Shown: positions 17,511-26,671 of the stretch, piece after piece | Layout: the number at the start of each line of letters is the position of its first letter | How positions within the stretch are numbered: the first letter of the stretch is position 1 | Assembly (NCBI RefSeq): GCF_019264485.1 | Contig: NZ_JAHVAA010000002.1 | Coordinates: 62,001-126,000 of the forward strand | Length of the DNA stretch: 64,000 bases | Direction of reading: 5' to 3' | From: Sediminibacterium sp. | Lineage (GTDB): Bacteria > Bacteroidota > Bacteroidia > Chitinophagales > Chitinophagaceae | Translations under genes and position numbers: made by a program | The notes under the pieces: generated by a model | What the model saw: the letters and a program-made list of their open reading frames with translations, nothing else | What the model was told of the DNA's origin: nothing | The model's database searches: none

Positions 17511-18980
17511 TTAGTCTTCCCAACGCCATTCACCTGCAATCTTCAAGGGTTCTTTGAGGTTGCTTTTCAGGAGAAAATCACGGGTTTCGGTATCGGTAAA
17601 ATGTTTGGCTTTGATGATATCGGTATCAGCTATTCCAAACAATAACATGGTATTAAAACGAACGGTGTTTTTCATTCCCTGCTCATCCACCAATTTAAAG
17701 GCATCGCAGTCTGCATGATAACAGGGGCCGGCATTGTTAGGTAATCTGCCACCTGCAGCACCACCTGTTGGTACACCGTGTAGCATAAACGGCTGGTGAT
17801 CGCTATGCAAACCTGCGCCGCTTCTGAACTGGTTGGTAAAACTGGTGTCGATACTTTTTGCAATCGCACCAATTCCCTGAAACAGTTCACGGCTTTCTTC
17901 CGCTGTGGTTGAATAACCTTTAGGGTCGTTGGTCATGTCGTAATTAAGCATGTACCTGATCTGGTCGATACTCTTATCTTTTACAGCAGCTGCTACATAT
18001 GCTTTTGAACCCAGTAAGCCTTCTTCTTCTCCCATAAACATTACAAATTCAATGGTACGCTGGGGTTGCAATTTCAATACTTTGAATGTACGGGCCATAT
18101 CGAGTACTGAGAATGAACCTATTCCGTTATCAATGGCACCTGTTGCAAGGTCCCAGCTGTCCAGGTGCCCACCAACGATAATTTTTTCATTTGGCTTTGA
18201 TTTGCCTTTAATAGTGGCAATCACATTTCGTGCTTTGATTATGCCGGAGAAATTTGTCATTTTAATATGCGCAAACTGTTTCTCTTTTGCAACTTCTGCT
18301 TTAAATGCCATACCATCTTCCTTACCAATACATACTGCCGGTATGGGAATCAGTTTTCCTGTTACGGAAGCTGTTCCGGTAAGCAGAATACCACCATCAG
18401 CTGTATTGATGATAATGATACCTTTTGCACCGTACTTTGTGGCCAGTGCTGTTTTTTCTGAGCGATGCAAGCTCCTTGTTCCTGGTTTTGAACCGGGCAA
18501 TACGCCCAGGTACACCAAAGCAATTTTACCTTCTGCTTTACCGGGGTTTGCGAGGTAATCTTCTTCCAATCCGTTCCCCATATCTGCAACTTCTAAAGTC
18601 ACATCTGAAGCTACAGGCGAATGAGCAAGCGTTACTGATTTCACTTCTTTCAATGCATTTACATTGGCGCCTGTATGCACGCTTACTGTGTCACGGCTCC
18701 AACTCTCTACCTCAAATGGCTGATAGCGCACATCTTTAAAACCATAAGATTTCAATAATTGGAAAGCATATGCTTCTGCTTTCTCACCATTTTTTGAACC
18801 GGTCAGGCGATGTCCAATGGTTTCTGTAGCTTCTTTTAACGTAGGATAGGCTTTTGAGTTCTTTTGAACTTCTTCATTGATGGATTTGAAAATACCGTTC
18901 CACTCTTCTTTAACCTGCGCAAAACTTACACTTGCTCCAAAAAGAGATAACAGTAACAAAAAACAGCTATTTTTCTTCAT
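17511..18980 (-). CDS. Exported M28-family peptidase, carboxypeptidase Q-like
   Basis: A 489-residue secreted zinc peptidase. It has a signal peptide (MKKNSCFLLLLSLFGASVSFAQ), a protease-associated domain inserted at about 120-240 (the SVTLAHSPVASDVTLEVADMG and ATKYGAKGIIIINTADGG region), and the M28 catalytic domain with zinc ligands in VGGHLDSWD, GAIDNGIGSFSVLDMA, FMGEEEGLLGSKAY, LNYDMTND and SDHQPFMLHGVP. The PA-domain insertion and length match the plasma glutamate carboxypeptidase group, which removes amino acids from dipeptides. It is monocistronic, convergent with the ENPP gene and divergent from the kinase gene. Confidence 0.92.
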   Translation of the reverse strand: MKKNSCFLLLLSLFGASVSFAQVKEEWNGIFKSINEEVQKNSKAYPTLKEATETIGHRLTGSKNGEKAEAYAFQLLKSYGFKDVRYQPFEVESWSRDTVSVHTGANVNALKEVKSVTLAHSPVASDVTLEVADMGNGLEEDYLANPGKAEGKIALVYLGVLPGSKPGTRSLHRSEKTALATKYGAKGIIIINTADGGILLTGTASVTGKLIPIPAVCIGKEDGMAFKAEVAKEKQFAHIKMTNFSGIIKARNVIATIKGKSKPNEKIIVGGHLDSWDLATGAIDNGIGSFSVLDMARTFKVLKLQPQRTIEFVMFMGEEEGLLGSKAYVAAAVKDKSIDQIRYMLNYDMTNDPKGYSTTAEESRELFQGIGAIAKSIDTSFTNQFRSGAGLHSDHQPFMLHGVPTGGAAGGRLPNNAGPCYHADCDAFKLVDEQGMKNTVRFNTMLLFGIADTDIIKAKHFTDTETRDFLLKSNLKEPLKIAGEWRWED

Positions 18981-19131
18981 AAGGGTGAATTATTGAACAT
19001 GAAATGTATAGATAAATCGCGAAGTTTTAAACAATAATACACCAACCGCCCATTCACCGGTTAAAGACGCTTAAAAACCGTATATACACTATAATCCTGT
19101 ACATAAAAGCATATTTAATATCTTAGCCCCG

Positions 19132-20172
19132 ATGAGTAGCCATAAAAAAACATATTGGATATTTCAGGTCACCGGATGGACCCTGTATTGTCTGATTTAT
19201 ATTTTCTTTTACTTATCCATTCGTATAGAGCCGCAGCCTAATTTTTTTGAACAGCTACTTACACATGTTTTTATTGGGTTTTGGCTCACACATTTAATGC
19301 GGATGGTTATTCAGCAGGCAAAAATTCTGTTGCTGGATTTTAAAAAACAGTTGATTGCTTTAACATTATTGTCTTTGTTATTTTCTTTCCTGATAGGGAT
19401 TTGTATTGTAACAACTGAAATGTTATTAAGAATTCAGTCTGTGAATCTTTCAGAATTCTCTTTCTTGAATATTGCCATCCGTTTTGCATTTTCCTATTTC
19501 CATTTTGTATTGATTTGGAACCTGCTTTATTTTACTTATCATTATGTTCAAAAAACAAGACAGCAAAATATAGAACAAGCCAAGTTGGAAAACCTGCTTA
19601 AGGAACTTGAAATCACTACCATTAAATCGCATATTAATCCACAGTTCTTGTTCAATGGTTTAAACAGTATACGTTCATTGGTTACCGAGAATCCGGCCAG
19701 GGCCAGAACAGCCATTACCATGCTCAGTAATATTCTACGCAGCAGTATCCAGGTAGACAAGGCAGAGAAAACACTTTTTGAAAAAGAGTTATCGATTATC
19801 AAGGATTATATTTCGCTTGAACAGGTAAGGTTTTCAGACCGGATGGAGGTTGAATACAGAATAGATGAAGATACACTTGACCAGCCTGTACCGGCCATGG
19901 TAATTCAACACCTCGTAGAAAACGCCATTAAATATGGTATCAATACCAGCAAACAACATACCCATCTTGAATTATATTCCGAGTATAAGGAAGACCTGCA
20001 TTGTTTTGGCGTAATTAGTGAGGGTAGTATTCAGTCATACCTTGAAAATGAATCTTCAGCACTGGATGAAATAAGAAAAAGGTTATTCCTTTTATATGGC
20101 AAAACCGCTAATTTGAAAGTAGTGGAAGAAAAACAGGGATATATTACTGCTTCGGTTTGTTTGCCTTTATAG
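19132..20172 (+). CDS. Atypical LytS/YehU-like sensor histidine kinase
   Basis: A 346-residue membrane protein with about four helices (roughly 8-30, 44-60, 75-98, 108-138), a short coiled coil, and a His_kinase/HATPase module. It departs from the family in two places. The H-box reads KSHINPQFLFN, so the usual phosphorylated His of PHFLFN is Gln170, with a His three residues earlier (H167). The ATPase part keeps the N-box (LVENAIKYG), but where an NTG or NSG box and a GIGLxN lid are expected it has VISEGS and ALDEIRKRL. It has no adjacent LytTR gene of its own; a normal LytS/LytTR pair starts 324 bp downstream. It may be a pseudokinase or act with that pair. Confidence 0.85.
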   Translation: MSSHKKTYWIFQVTGWTLYCLIYIFFYLSIRIEPQPNFFEQLLTHVFIGFWLTHLMRMVIQQAKILLLDFKKQLIALTLLSLLFSFLIGICIVTTEMLLRIQSVNLSEFSFLNIAIRFAFSYFHFVLIWNLLYFTYHYVQKTRQQNIEQAKLENLLKELEITTIKSHINPQFLFNGLNSIRSLVTENPARARTAITMLSNILRSSIQVDKAEKTLFEKELSIIKDYISLEQVRFSDRMEVEYRIDEDTLDQPVPAMVIQHLVENAIKYGINTSKQHTHLELYSEYKEDLHCFGVISEGSIQSYLENESSALDEIRKRLFLLYGKTANLKVVEEKQGYITASVCLPL

Positions 20173-20495
20173 AAGGGTTATACAATTCTGCTTAGTCACA
20201 GTTCATTTTATATCCTGTCACAGTAAAAATTCTTCAAATATATTTTGCAGAAAATCCTGCTATCATTTTCAAACAGAGTTACAGGTAAGCTATCTGCCTT
20301 TAAATAGGCCTCCCATTCTACACTTCGTTGAAGCAATAAATCGTCAATAACTCACTGGCTTTAACCCACTAATGTTCATTGACTCAAAATGGTCATTTAT
20401 ACGCACTTTTTGAAATTCGGTATATTTAATAGGGAATAACCACTGATTTGCGTGAATTTTAAAATAAACAACCCCACTCCCTTAATATACATTCA
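20173..20495 (+). other. 323-bp gap between two kinase genes
   Basis: AT-rich sequence with no open frame of note and no strong hairpin. A short direct repeat of TGTCACAGT/AGTCACAGT flanks about 20 bp near 20194-20226. Near the end a TTTG (about 20450) and a TAATATAC (about 20482) are spaced like a promoter, but the -7 element is a poor match. It presumably holds the promoter of the downstream LytS/LytTR operon. Confidence 0.4.
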
Positions 20496-21554
20496 GTGCA
20501 AAGAAGAGTTTTACAACATATCGTATTCTGGCTGGCCTATCTGGCTTATAAAATCTATCTTAATGTAAGCTCATTTCCCAAATCGGCAGATCCGGCTTCT
20601 TTTGTGGAAATTTTTACTATTGTCTTACAATCGCAACTGACTTTCCTTGTCATCAAAATACCATTGGTGTATTCCCTCTTTGCGGTTGTTACCAGATTCA
20701 ATTCAAAAATCTGGGGAACGGTAAAAACATTTTTTGTTTCATTACTCCTGTTATCAGGCTGCACTATTCTGTTTACCCTTTTAAACGATTTGTTTGTTGT
20801 CCCATACATTTATGAGCTTCCCGGACCTGCCATTTCGCAAATCGGTCTTTCATCTATACTGTATAATGCTTTTGTGCTTGTGTTTGTTTGTGGAACCGCC
20901 CTCGCCATCAAACTGGTAAGACTTAATTTACAGATGAGAAAGAGAGAAGAGGAAACTGCAAGAAAAAAACTTGCTGCGGAGCTTCAATTTTTGAAATCGC
21001 AGATTAATCCACATTTTCTTTTCAACACACTCAATAATATTTACGGACTAGCAAGAAAAAAAGATGACAATACCGCTGAAGTAGTCATGAAATTATCAAA
21101 GCTGTTACGATTCATGTTGTATGAAACGTCTCAACAGTCTATTAACATCGCCGATGAGCTGAAAGTAGTTAAAGACTATATTGAACTGGAGCAATTACGC
21201 TATGGCACAAGGCTAAACATTAGCTATCTGGAAGATATTGATGTTCAGGAACAGCAAATAACTCCTTTAATCCTCATACCTTTTGTAGAAAATGCTTTTA
21301 AACATGGTCTTAGTGAAACCAGGTTTAATTCTTACATCACCATTCATACGATTTTAAAAAAAGGGCGGCTGAGTTTCTCGATTGAAAATTCAAAATCCGA
21401 AACTGAGGAAAAATCGATTGAACGGATTGGTTTGAAAAATGTAAAACGGCAACTTGAATTATTATATCCTGAACATGATTTAAAGATTGAGACAAGTGAG
21501 CACACATTCAAAGTACATTTAACAATAAATCTGTCAAAAAATGCAACTATATAA
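20496..21554 (+). CDS. LytS-family sensor histidine kinase
   Basis: A 352-residue inner-membrane kinase with about four transmembrane segments (near 8-24, 42-64, 76-98, 118-140), a basic coiled coil (RKREEETARKKLAAELQ), and the His_kinase domain with a canonical LKSQINPHFLFNTLNN box (phosphorylated H173). The HATPase has the N-box (PFVENAFKHGL), an NSKSE-type G-box and the RIGLKNVKRQLELLYP lid, so unlike its upstream neighbour it looks fully active. The start codon is GTG at 20496. The last 14 bp overlap the LytTR regulator gene, indicating translational coupling. The signal sensed is unknown. Confidence 0.93.
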   Translation: MQRRVLQHIVFWLAYLAYKIYLNVSSFPKSADPASFVEIFTIVLQSQLTFLVIKIPLVYSLFAVVTRFNSKIWGTVKTFFVSLLLLSGCTILFTLLNDLFVVPYIYELPGPAISQIGLSSILYNAFVLVFVCGTALAIKLVRLNLQMRKREEETARKKLAAELQFLKSQINPHFLFNTLNNIYGLARKKDDNTAEVVMKLSKLLRFMLYETSQQSINIADELKVVKDYIELEQLRYGTRLNISYLEDIDVQEQQITPLILIPFVENAFKHGLSETRFNSYITIHTILKKGRLSFSIENSKSETEEKSIERIGLKNVKRQLELLYPEHDLKIETSEHTFKVHLTINLSKNATI

Positions 21555-22263
21555 TACAATTATTGTTGAAGACGAGCCAATTGCAGCCGAGATACTGGCT
21601 GATTATATTCAACAGGTTCCTTTTTTGAATAAGGTTGCAGTTTGCACTGACGCCATTTATGCAATGGAAGTATTACAAAAAGAGAAAATTGATTTAATGT
21701 TTCTTGATATTCACATGCCAAAAATTAAAGGCATGGAATTTATAAAAATGCTCAAATTTCCCCCTCAGATTATTATTACATCTGCCTACAATGAATATGC
21801 ACTACAAGGATTCGAATTGGGTGTGCTCGACTATCTCTTAAAACCTATAGAATTTAATCGTTTCCTGATGGCTGTAAATAAATTACAACACCAGACTCCA
21901 ACGCCTATTGCCCAACAACAGGTGTTTCAAAATGAAAAACCATCCATATTCTTTAATGTAAATAAGAAAAGAATTCGGGTACTGCTTGATAACATACTAT
22001 ATATAGAAGGCTTGAAAGAATATGTAAAAATATTTCTGACTAATGGTAAAACCATCATCACAAAAACACAGTTGTCGCATCTTGAACAGGAATTAGGCAA
22101 AAGTGGATTTATTCGAATACACCGTTCTTTTATTGTTTCTAAAAATAAAATTGATGCATACACCGCTGCCGATGTAGAAATACTGGGCAAAAACATTCCG
22201 ATTGGAAGAGGATATAAGGAACTTATCCAGGCCTTAATGGAGAACAATAGTACTACCCTATGA
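21541..22263 (+). CDS. LytTR-family response regulator
   Basis: A 240-residue response regulator. The receiver domain (about 1-120) has the acidic pair near E10-D11 (VEDEP), the phosphorylated D56 in LMFLDIHMP, T/S in IITSAY and K in LLKPIE. The C-terminal LytTR DNA-binding domain (about 140-235) shows KKRIRVLLDNILYIEGLKEY and FIRIHRSFIVS, the usual family pattern. It overlaps the kinase gene by 14 bp, so the two form a cognate pair. LytTR proteins bind paired direct repeats; no obvious target was found in the flanking gaps. Confidence 0.95.
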   Translation: MQLYNTIIVEDEPIAAEILADYIQQVPFLNKVAVCTDAIYAMEVLQKEKIDLMFLDIHMPKIKGMEFIKMLKFPPQIIITSAYNEYALQGFELGVLDYLLKPIEFNRFLMAVNKLQHQTPTPIAQQQVFQNEKPSIFFNVNKKRIRVLLDNILYIEGLKEYVKIFLTNGKTIITKTQLSHLEQELGKSGFIRIHRSFIVSKNKIDAYTAADVEILGKNIPIGRGYKELIQALMENNSTTL

Positions 22264-22292
22264 TCAAACTATACATATATTGAAGTACACTT

Positions 22293-23024
22293 CTACAATT
22301 TTGTTTCAATTGCAGCAATTGCTGCCTGTCTTAAGCTGTTAAAAGTAGAAATACTCAATTTTCGCGACCAGAAAGCATTTTTCAATACTTGCTCATTGAA
22401 CTGCTTATTGCCCGTGATGGTGCCATAGATTACCATCGCGGCAAGGAGACTGCCAGCAAGCTCAGGGTGAAACCCATCAGCACCATAAAGCGATATTCCA
22501 GTATTAGCTGCCCAGGTTTTCTTCCAGGCAAGCCCGGCCGCACAAATGATAACATTGTGTTTCTTTCCAGCGTTACTGTAAGAATAAATCACGTTATCCA
22601 AATCGGATATTCTGGATTTAGAGGGCCATACCATATAAAGTGCTAATTTGGTTTTAGTCTGATCGCATAATGCCTTGTATTTATTCACAGCAGACATCAA
22701 AATAGCCTGAGATTCTGGTAAAGCAGACGGCCCTTGCTGAACGATTACAAAATCATATCTACCATTACTAATCTCACTTTGAACAATTCCTTCTGCCAGG
22801 TGATCATCCAAACTATAATCAGGCTTTGCGATGGTTTTGTACCCAATAAGTATGGAATCAGCTTTACCAAGTTCACAAACCAATAAAGGAAGATCATTTG
22901 TATAAGTAAGGCTGTTTCCAACAAAAAGAATACGAATAACTTTATTCGAAGGATTACCAGACACTTCTTTCCCCGAGCATCCCCACACACAAATCATCAA
23001 TAATAAAATATACTTTACTTTCAT
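22293..23024 (-). CDS. SGNH/GDSL-type hydrolase, probable lipoprotein
   Basis: A 243-residue exported esterase-type protein. The N-terminus (MKVKYILLLMICVWGCSGKE) is a lipoprotein signal with a somewhat unusual lipobox (VWGC), so C16 would be lipidated. The SGNH blocks are visible: block I FVGNSLTYTNDLP (catalytic Ser in GNS), block III around VQQGPSALPES, and block V DGFHPELAGS with the catalytic Asp and His. Relatives hydrolyse acetyl or acyl esters, including on polysaccharides. It is convergent with the LytTR regulator. The substrate is unknown. Confidence 0.85.
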   Translation of the reverse strand: MKVKYILLLMICVWGCSGKEVSGNPSNKVIRILFVGNSLTYTNDLPLLVCELGKADSILIGYKTIAKPDYSLDDHLAEGIVQSEISNGRYDFVIVQQGPSALPESQAILMSAVNKYKALCDQTKTKLALYMVWPSKSRISDLDNVIYSYSNAGKKHNVIICAAGLAWKKTWAANTGISLYGADGFHPELAGSLLAAMVIYGTITGNKQFNEQVLKNAFWSRKLSISTFNSLRQAAIAAIETKL

Positions 23025-23161
23025 GTTACATTGTTTATTCCTGAAAATATATTTATGACAAAGAAATTTTTACAAATACTACTTATTCATTTCCTTAGTA
23101 TCAGAGATTGAATTATTTCTGTCAATTGCGCAGCCGTATATCCTCCTTTGAATTTTCGATT

Positions 23162-24166
23162 TCACTTTCCTCGGTAAAAGAAGTTCCCGCTTTGAGGAAT
23201 GTAAATGAGTTTCCTTTCCCCACATAGATCCGTAGCACGGGTATAGATAAAATGATACCACCACATAAAATACTCTCCAAAAGATATCTCCTTGTTATAT
23301 GTTGACTCCTTATAAATTTTCAGGAAGAATGGTCGGCTACGTTCAAAAATACTTAGCAAGGCTGGCAAAAATCCAAGAGCCATCTGCTTGAGTATATCTT
23401 CATCCTTCGGAAGAAGGTATGGCACAGAAGTGTCAGCATAATAGTCTTTTAGCTGAATTCCTACTCTTTTATTACCATAAACGGCAGCACAAATAGTATC
23501 GTTACACTGAACCTGGTTACCATAAATTCCAAATACTTCTTTGTCTGAATTCTCATCAAGCTCAGCAATCTGGTAATAGTAATTTTTCCCATGCCGGAGT
23601 GTTCTAAGGTCTTTTACAAACTGTGACTCTATGTTATTAATCTGCCAGTTATCGAGTAATACATTACTCATAAGAAAAAAAGATACTTGATCAAATCTGA
23701 ATTTTTCTGAAAAACTAATACCCGTATAAGCTGACTTTATTTTAGGTAAATAGACAGCTATTGAATCTGCAATTTCCGATGCCACTTTTTCAGATTCTTT
23801 ATAAATTGATTTGCCATCCTTTTGAGTTACAATCATCACATTCGGTATCAATAACCCTCTGTTCGATCTTTTTAAAAACCCTGCGTTGATCAATAAATCT
23901 GTCTTAGAACGGAGCTTTTCTTGGTCCCAGTCTGCTTTCTCGGCGAATATTTTTTCGGAAATTCCATTATGTAATGCGTAAAGAAAATAATCCACACTAT
24001 CCCGATATGGGTTGAAATTGGGTCGATGATCCCCCTTTGAAATAAGGTGATGTTCCAATTTTATTGAAAACAAGCTGTCAATCTTTTGTTGAGCTCGCGC
24101 CACCATTGAAAAAATAATTAAAAGAATAATCACCAGGATGATAATCTTAATAGTATTACGGTTCAT
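23162..24166 (-). CDS. Exported or membrane-anchored protein of unknown function with winged-helix-like segment
   Basis: A 334-residue protein with an N-terminal hydrophobic stretch (about 6-24, ending SMVARAQQ) that reads as a signal peptide or anchor. Residues about 55-110 (GISEKIFAEK, then DLLINAGFLKRSNRGLLIPN) resemble a winged-helix fold, which would be odd on the outside of the membrane. The rest is mixed alpha/beta with aromatic clusters (EYFMWWYHFIYTRATDLCGE) and ends GNFFYRGK. Several Cys are present (NDTICAAV, DLCGE). I do not recognise the family. It lies 27 bp from the DUF6090-like gene on the same strand and is probably co-transcribed with it. Confidence 0.7.
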   Translation of the reverse strand: MNRNTIKIIILVIILLIIFSMVARAQQKIDSLFSIKLEHHLISKGDHRPNFNPYRDSVDYFLYALHNGISEKIFAEKADWDQEKLRSKTDLLINAGFLKRSNRGLLIPNVMIVTQKDGKSIYKESEKVASEIADSIAVYLPKIKSAYTGISFSEKFRFDQVSFFLMSNVLLDNWQINNIESQFVKDLRTLRHGKNYYYQIAELDENSDKEVFGIYGNQVQCNDTICAAVYGNKRVGIQLKDYYADTSVPYLLPKDEDILKQMALGFLPALLSIFERSRPFFLKIYKESTYNKEISFGEYFMWWYHFIYTRATDLCGERKLIYIPQSGNFFYRGK

Positions 24167-24193
24167 ACAATTATTTTACTGATTATATTCATT

Positions 24194-24901
24194 TTACAGG
24201 TATATCTTATCAATTGACTGAATAATTTGTTCTGCTTCGTTGATTGTTAAATTATACTTGGTAATAATTTCTTTTACATTCGCTAGAGCAGCCAAGTAAT
24301 TATTGATTTCATCATCTTTCAGAATCATTTTCAGGTTATCATTTACCGACAATCTCCCTTTTCTTTTCTGATAAAACACTTGCAACATCTGGTTTTTCAA
24401 TACAATATAGTCTTGAGTTGTATTGGTGAGTCCAATCATTCGTTCTTCATACAAGTCCAGTATTCTGTTTCTCAGTGCTTCATTCTCAATGGTATTGATT
24501 TTGCCACTGGCTTTAAATCCTTCATATCGTCCTTTATTGGCCAATAAATGTGTTTTACTGATCAACACCCAGGAGTATTTATTCAATGTGTCATCATTAA
24601 TCTTTTGCTCACTTACAAAATACTTCAGCCATTTTGAACAGGTTTCATATCCCCAGATATCATCATTCATTTCTTTTACATCATTTTGCAGGTCTTTTTT
24701 TAAGCCCAACAAAAATTCTTTCACTTCTTTCTTTTCATGTGCATGCTCTTTTGTTTTCTCCATATAGACTGCAAATGAAACGGCAAAGACGATGATCAGG
24801 ATTTCTATGAAAATCTCACCTATCCGCTTCCATAGCGGTTTTTTCTTATTCACCGTTTCTTTTACAATATTGTGTATATGCTTTTTTAATTCGTGTTCCA
24901 T
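24194..24901 (-). CDS. DUF6090-like single-pass membrane protein
   Basis: A 235-residue protein with one transmembrane helix near residues 28-46 (IGEIFIEILIIVFAVSFAVYMEK), preceded by a basic cytoplasmic start and followed by a long charged helical region (HEKKEVKEFLLGLKKDLQNDV and onward) that should be periplasmic coiled coil. The pattern of IGEI-helix then K-E-rich helices and a conserved GRYEGFKASGKINTIEN segment resembles the Bacteroidota DUF6090 group. Function is unknown. It is the first gene of a probable pair with the exported unknown protein downstream. Confidence 0.65.
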   Translation of the reverse strand: MEHELKKHIHNIVKETVNKKKPLWKRIGEIFIEILIIVFAVSFAVYMEKTKEHAHEKKEVKEFLLGLKKDLQNDVKEMNDDIWGYETCSKWLKYFVSEQKINDDTLNKYSWVLISKTHLLANKGRYEGFKASGKINTIENEALRNRILDLYEERMIGLTNTTQDYIVLKNQMLQVFYQKRKGRLSVNDNLKMILKDDEINNYLAALANVKEIITKYNLTINEAEQIIQSIDKIYL

Positions 24902-25101
24902 AACTGGATTACTATTTTCTAAATATTAACAAGCGTCTCTTGCTGAAAATTTTCTCAGCAACTATATTACTTAGTTTTCTTTTTAACATTGCTGTTTCAT
25001 TATATAAAGCCATTACCAATGTCCAAAATGCAGGTAATCGTCAATGATGAAAACCCCACCCTGCTTCATCAAGAACTGTTATTGACTAGTACCTTATAAG
25101 T

Positions 25102-25145
25102 ACACATGAAAAGAGCCGACAGACTTGTCGGCTCTTTTCATGTGT
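25102..25145. terminator. 20-bp perfect hairpin terminator after the SusD gene
   Basis: The arms 25102-25121 and 25126-25145 are perfectly complementary around a 4-nt loop (GACT). The centre is GC-rich (GAGCCGACA/TGTCGGCTC) flanked by AAAA/TTTT. It lies 34 bp beyond the SusD-like gene stop, so it should end the SusC/SusD transcript; being symmetric, it can also work in the other direction. Confidence 0.85.
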
Positions 25146-25179
25146 TGATCATTATCAAATAGCTATATCCAGACCTTAT

Positions 25180-26655
25180 TTAGTACCCTGTATTTTGAAC
25201 CAATATTCCTGCGCTTTTATCAACCTCAGCCTGGGGAATTGGCAGAATTGATTTGTTGGCACCAAATGCCTGTGCAGGCAAAACAGTTACTCCATCTCCA
25301 TCAAACTTATTGGTAACAGTTCCTTTTACACGCATAATATCCCAGAAACGGTGTCCTTCAAAAGCCAGTTCAATTCTTCTTTCTCCCAAAATGGCATTTA
25401 TCAAATCAGTTTTAGTGGCAAAGCTGGCAATTGTATATTGCGGCGCACCCACTCTTGCACGGTCACGTACGAGGTTTAGTTTTGCTACTGCATCAACATC
25501 AATGCCGGTAGCAACCTGTGCCGATGCTTCTGCATAGGTTAATAATACTTCAGCATATCGCAGAATGGGTGCCCAATCAGATCTTGTTGCGATATCAGGA
25601 TATTTATTGGTGAAAAAACTTGACGCTGTAGCTGAAGTTGTACCGGAAATAATCAAATTTCTTCTTCTATCATCAACAGCGAAATAGGGGTTTGTTGCAA
25701 TATCCCTGAAATTTGTTGAGATAGCCAGATCGCCTCTTCCACCCGGAAAATAATGCTGCGGCAATGCATTGTTGGTATTCGGATTGTCTGTCGTACTATT
25801 TGGTATACTCCATATACTTTCGGCTGTTTCATAATTAGCCGGTCCGAATGCTCCTGCCGGAGAGGCATTCAATGCAAATGTTCCATACTGCCCATTAATG
25901 ATATTTAAACTTACCGATTTAGCATTTGCATAATCTCCTTTATAAAGATGCACCCTTGCCAGCAAAGCTGCTGCGGCTGCTTTGGTAGCCCTTGTTTTAG
26001 AAGCATAAGATGCCGCCGTACCATAAACCGCTGGCAAGTCAGCCAGTGCAGCAGTCAGATCGCTGATAATAGCGGTATATACCTGTGCCACCGTTGAGCG
26101 TGGTTTATTCGCAGCAGGATCATTACTGGTAAAATTTTCTGTAACAATCGGTATACCTAAATGCGTAGCACCCGCTGTAAAGTTATATGGGTGGGCAAAA
26201 AAGTTAACCAGGTAAAAACTACTTACTGCACGAATAAATAAACATTCAGCCGTTAACTCTTTTGCCTTAGCGGCAGTTACAACGCCCGGATTAGCCGCTA
26301 ATCCTGCAATTGCACGATTGGCAGTGGCAATTGATATATATCCGGCATTCCATAAGCCACCTGCAAATCCGGCATTAGATAACAGGTTGAATCTGGGCAG
26401 ATCGCCAAAAAAATTGGTTCGGTCGTAAATATCATTTCCTAAAAGATCTATATACACCAATGCACGACCAGAAAGATAGTCTGCACTTTGCAAAGCATTA
26501 TAGGCACCCATTACTGATGTTTCTGCTTTTTGTGCAGTGCTAAATGCCAAGTCTGAAGATAAGCGATCAGGCGGTGTAATCTCCGTCACTTCTTTCTGGC
26601 AGGAAGCCAGTAATACACCAGCTAGTATAAATGAGTTAAATATGTTTTTTTTCAT
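25180..26655 (-). CDS. RagB/SusD-family nutrient-binding lipoprotein
   Basis: The surface lipoprotein partner of the SusC-like channel 16 bp upstream; together they bind and import oligosaccharides or peptides. The 491-residue protein has a lipoprotein signal (MKKNIFNSFILAGVLLASCQ, lipidated C19), the SusD-like N-terminal region (SVMGAYNALQS onward), tetratricopeptide-like helices (AKAAAAALLARVHLYKGDYANAKS), and the C-terminal RagB/SusD domain with the typical EVLLTYAEAS, LNLVRDRAR, ERRIELAFEGHRFWDIMR and LPIPQAEVDKS motifs. No glycoside hydrolase or peptidase is adjacent, so the ligand cannot be deduced. Confidence 0.96.
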   Translation of the reverse strand: MKKNIFNSFILAGVLLASCQKEVTEITPPDRLSSDLAFSTAQKAETSVMGAYNALQSADYLSGRALVYIDLLGNDIYDRTNFFGDLPRFNLLSNAGFAGGLWNAGYISIATANRAIAGLAANPGVVTAAKAKELTAECLFIRAVSSFYLVNFFAHPYNFTAGATHLGIPIVTENFTSNDPAANKPRSTVAQVYTAIISDLTAALADLPAVYGTAASYASKTRATKAAAAALLARVHLYKGDYANAKSVSLNIINGQYGTFALNASPAGAFGPANYETAESIWSIPNSTTDNPNTNNALPQHYFPGGRGDLAISTNFRDIATNPYFAVDDRRRNLIISGTTSATASSFFTNKYPDIATRSDWAPILRYAEVLLTYAEASAQVATGIDVDAVAKLNLVRDRARVGAPQYTIASFATKTDLINAILGERRIELAFEGHRFWDIMRVKGTVTNKFDGDGVTVLPAQAFGANKSILPIPQAEVDKSAGILVQNTGY

Positions 26656-26671
26656 CGTATTATATTTTATG

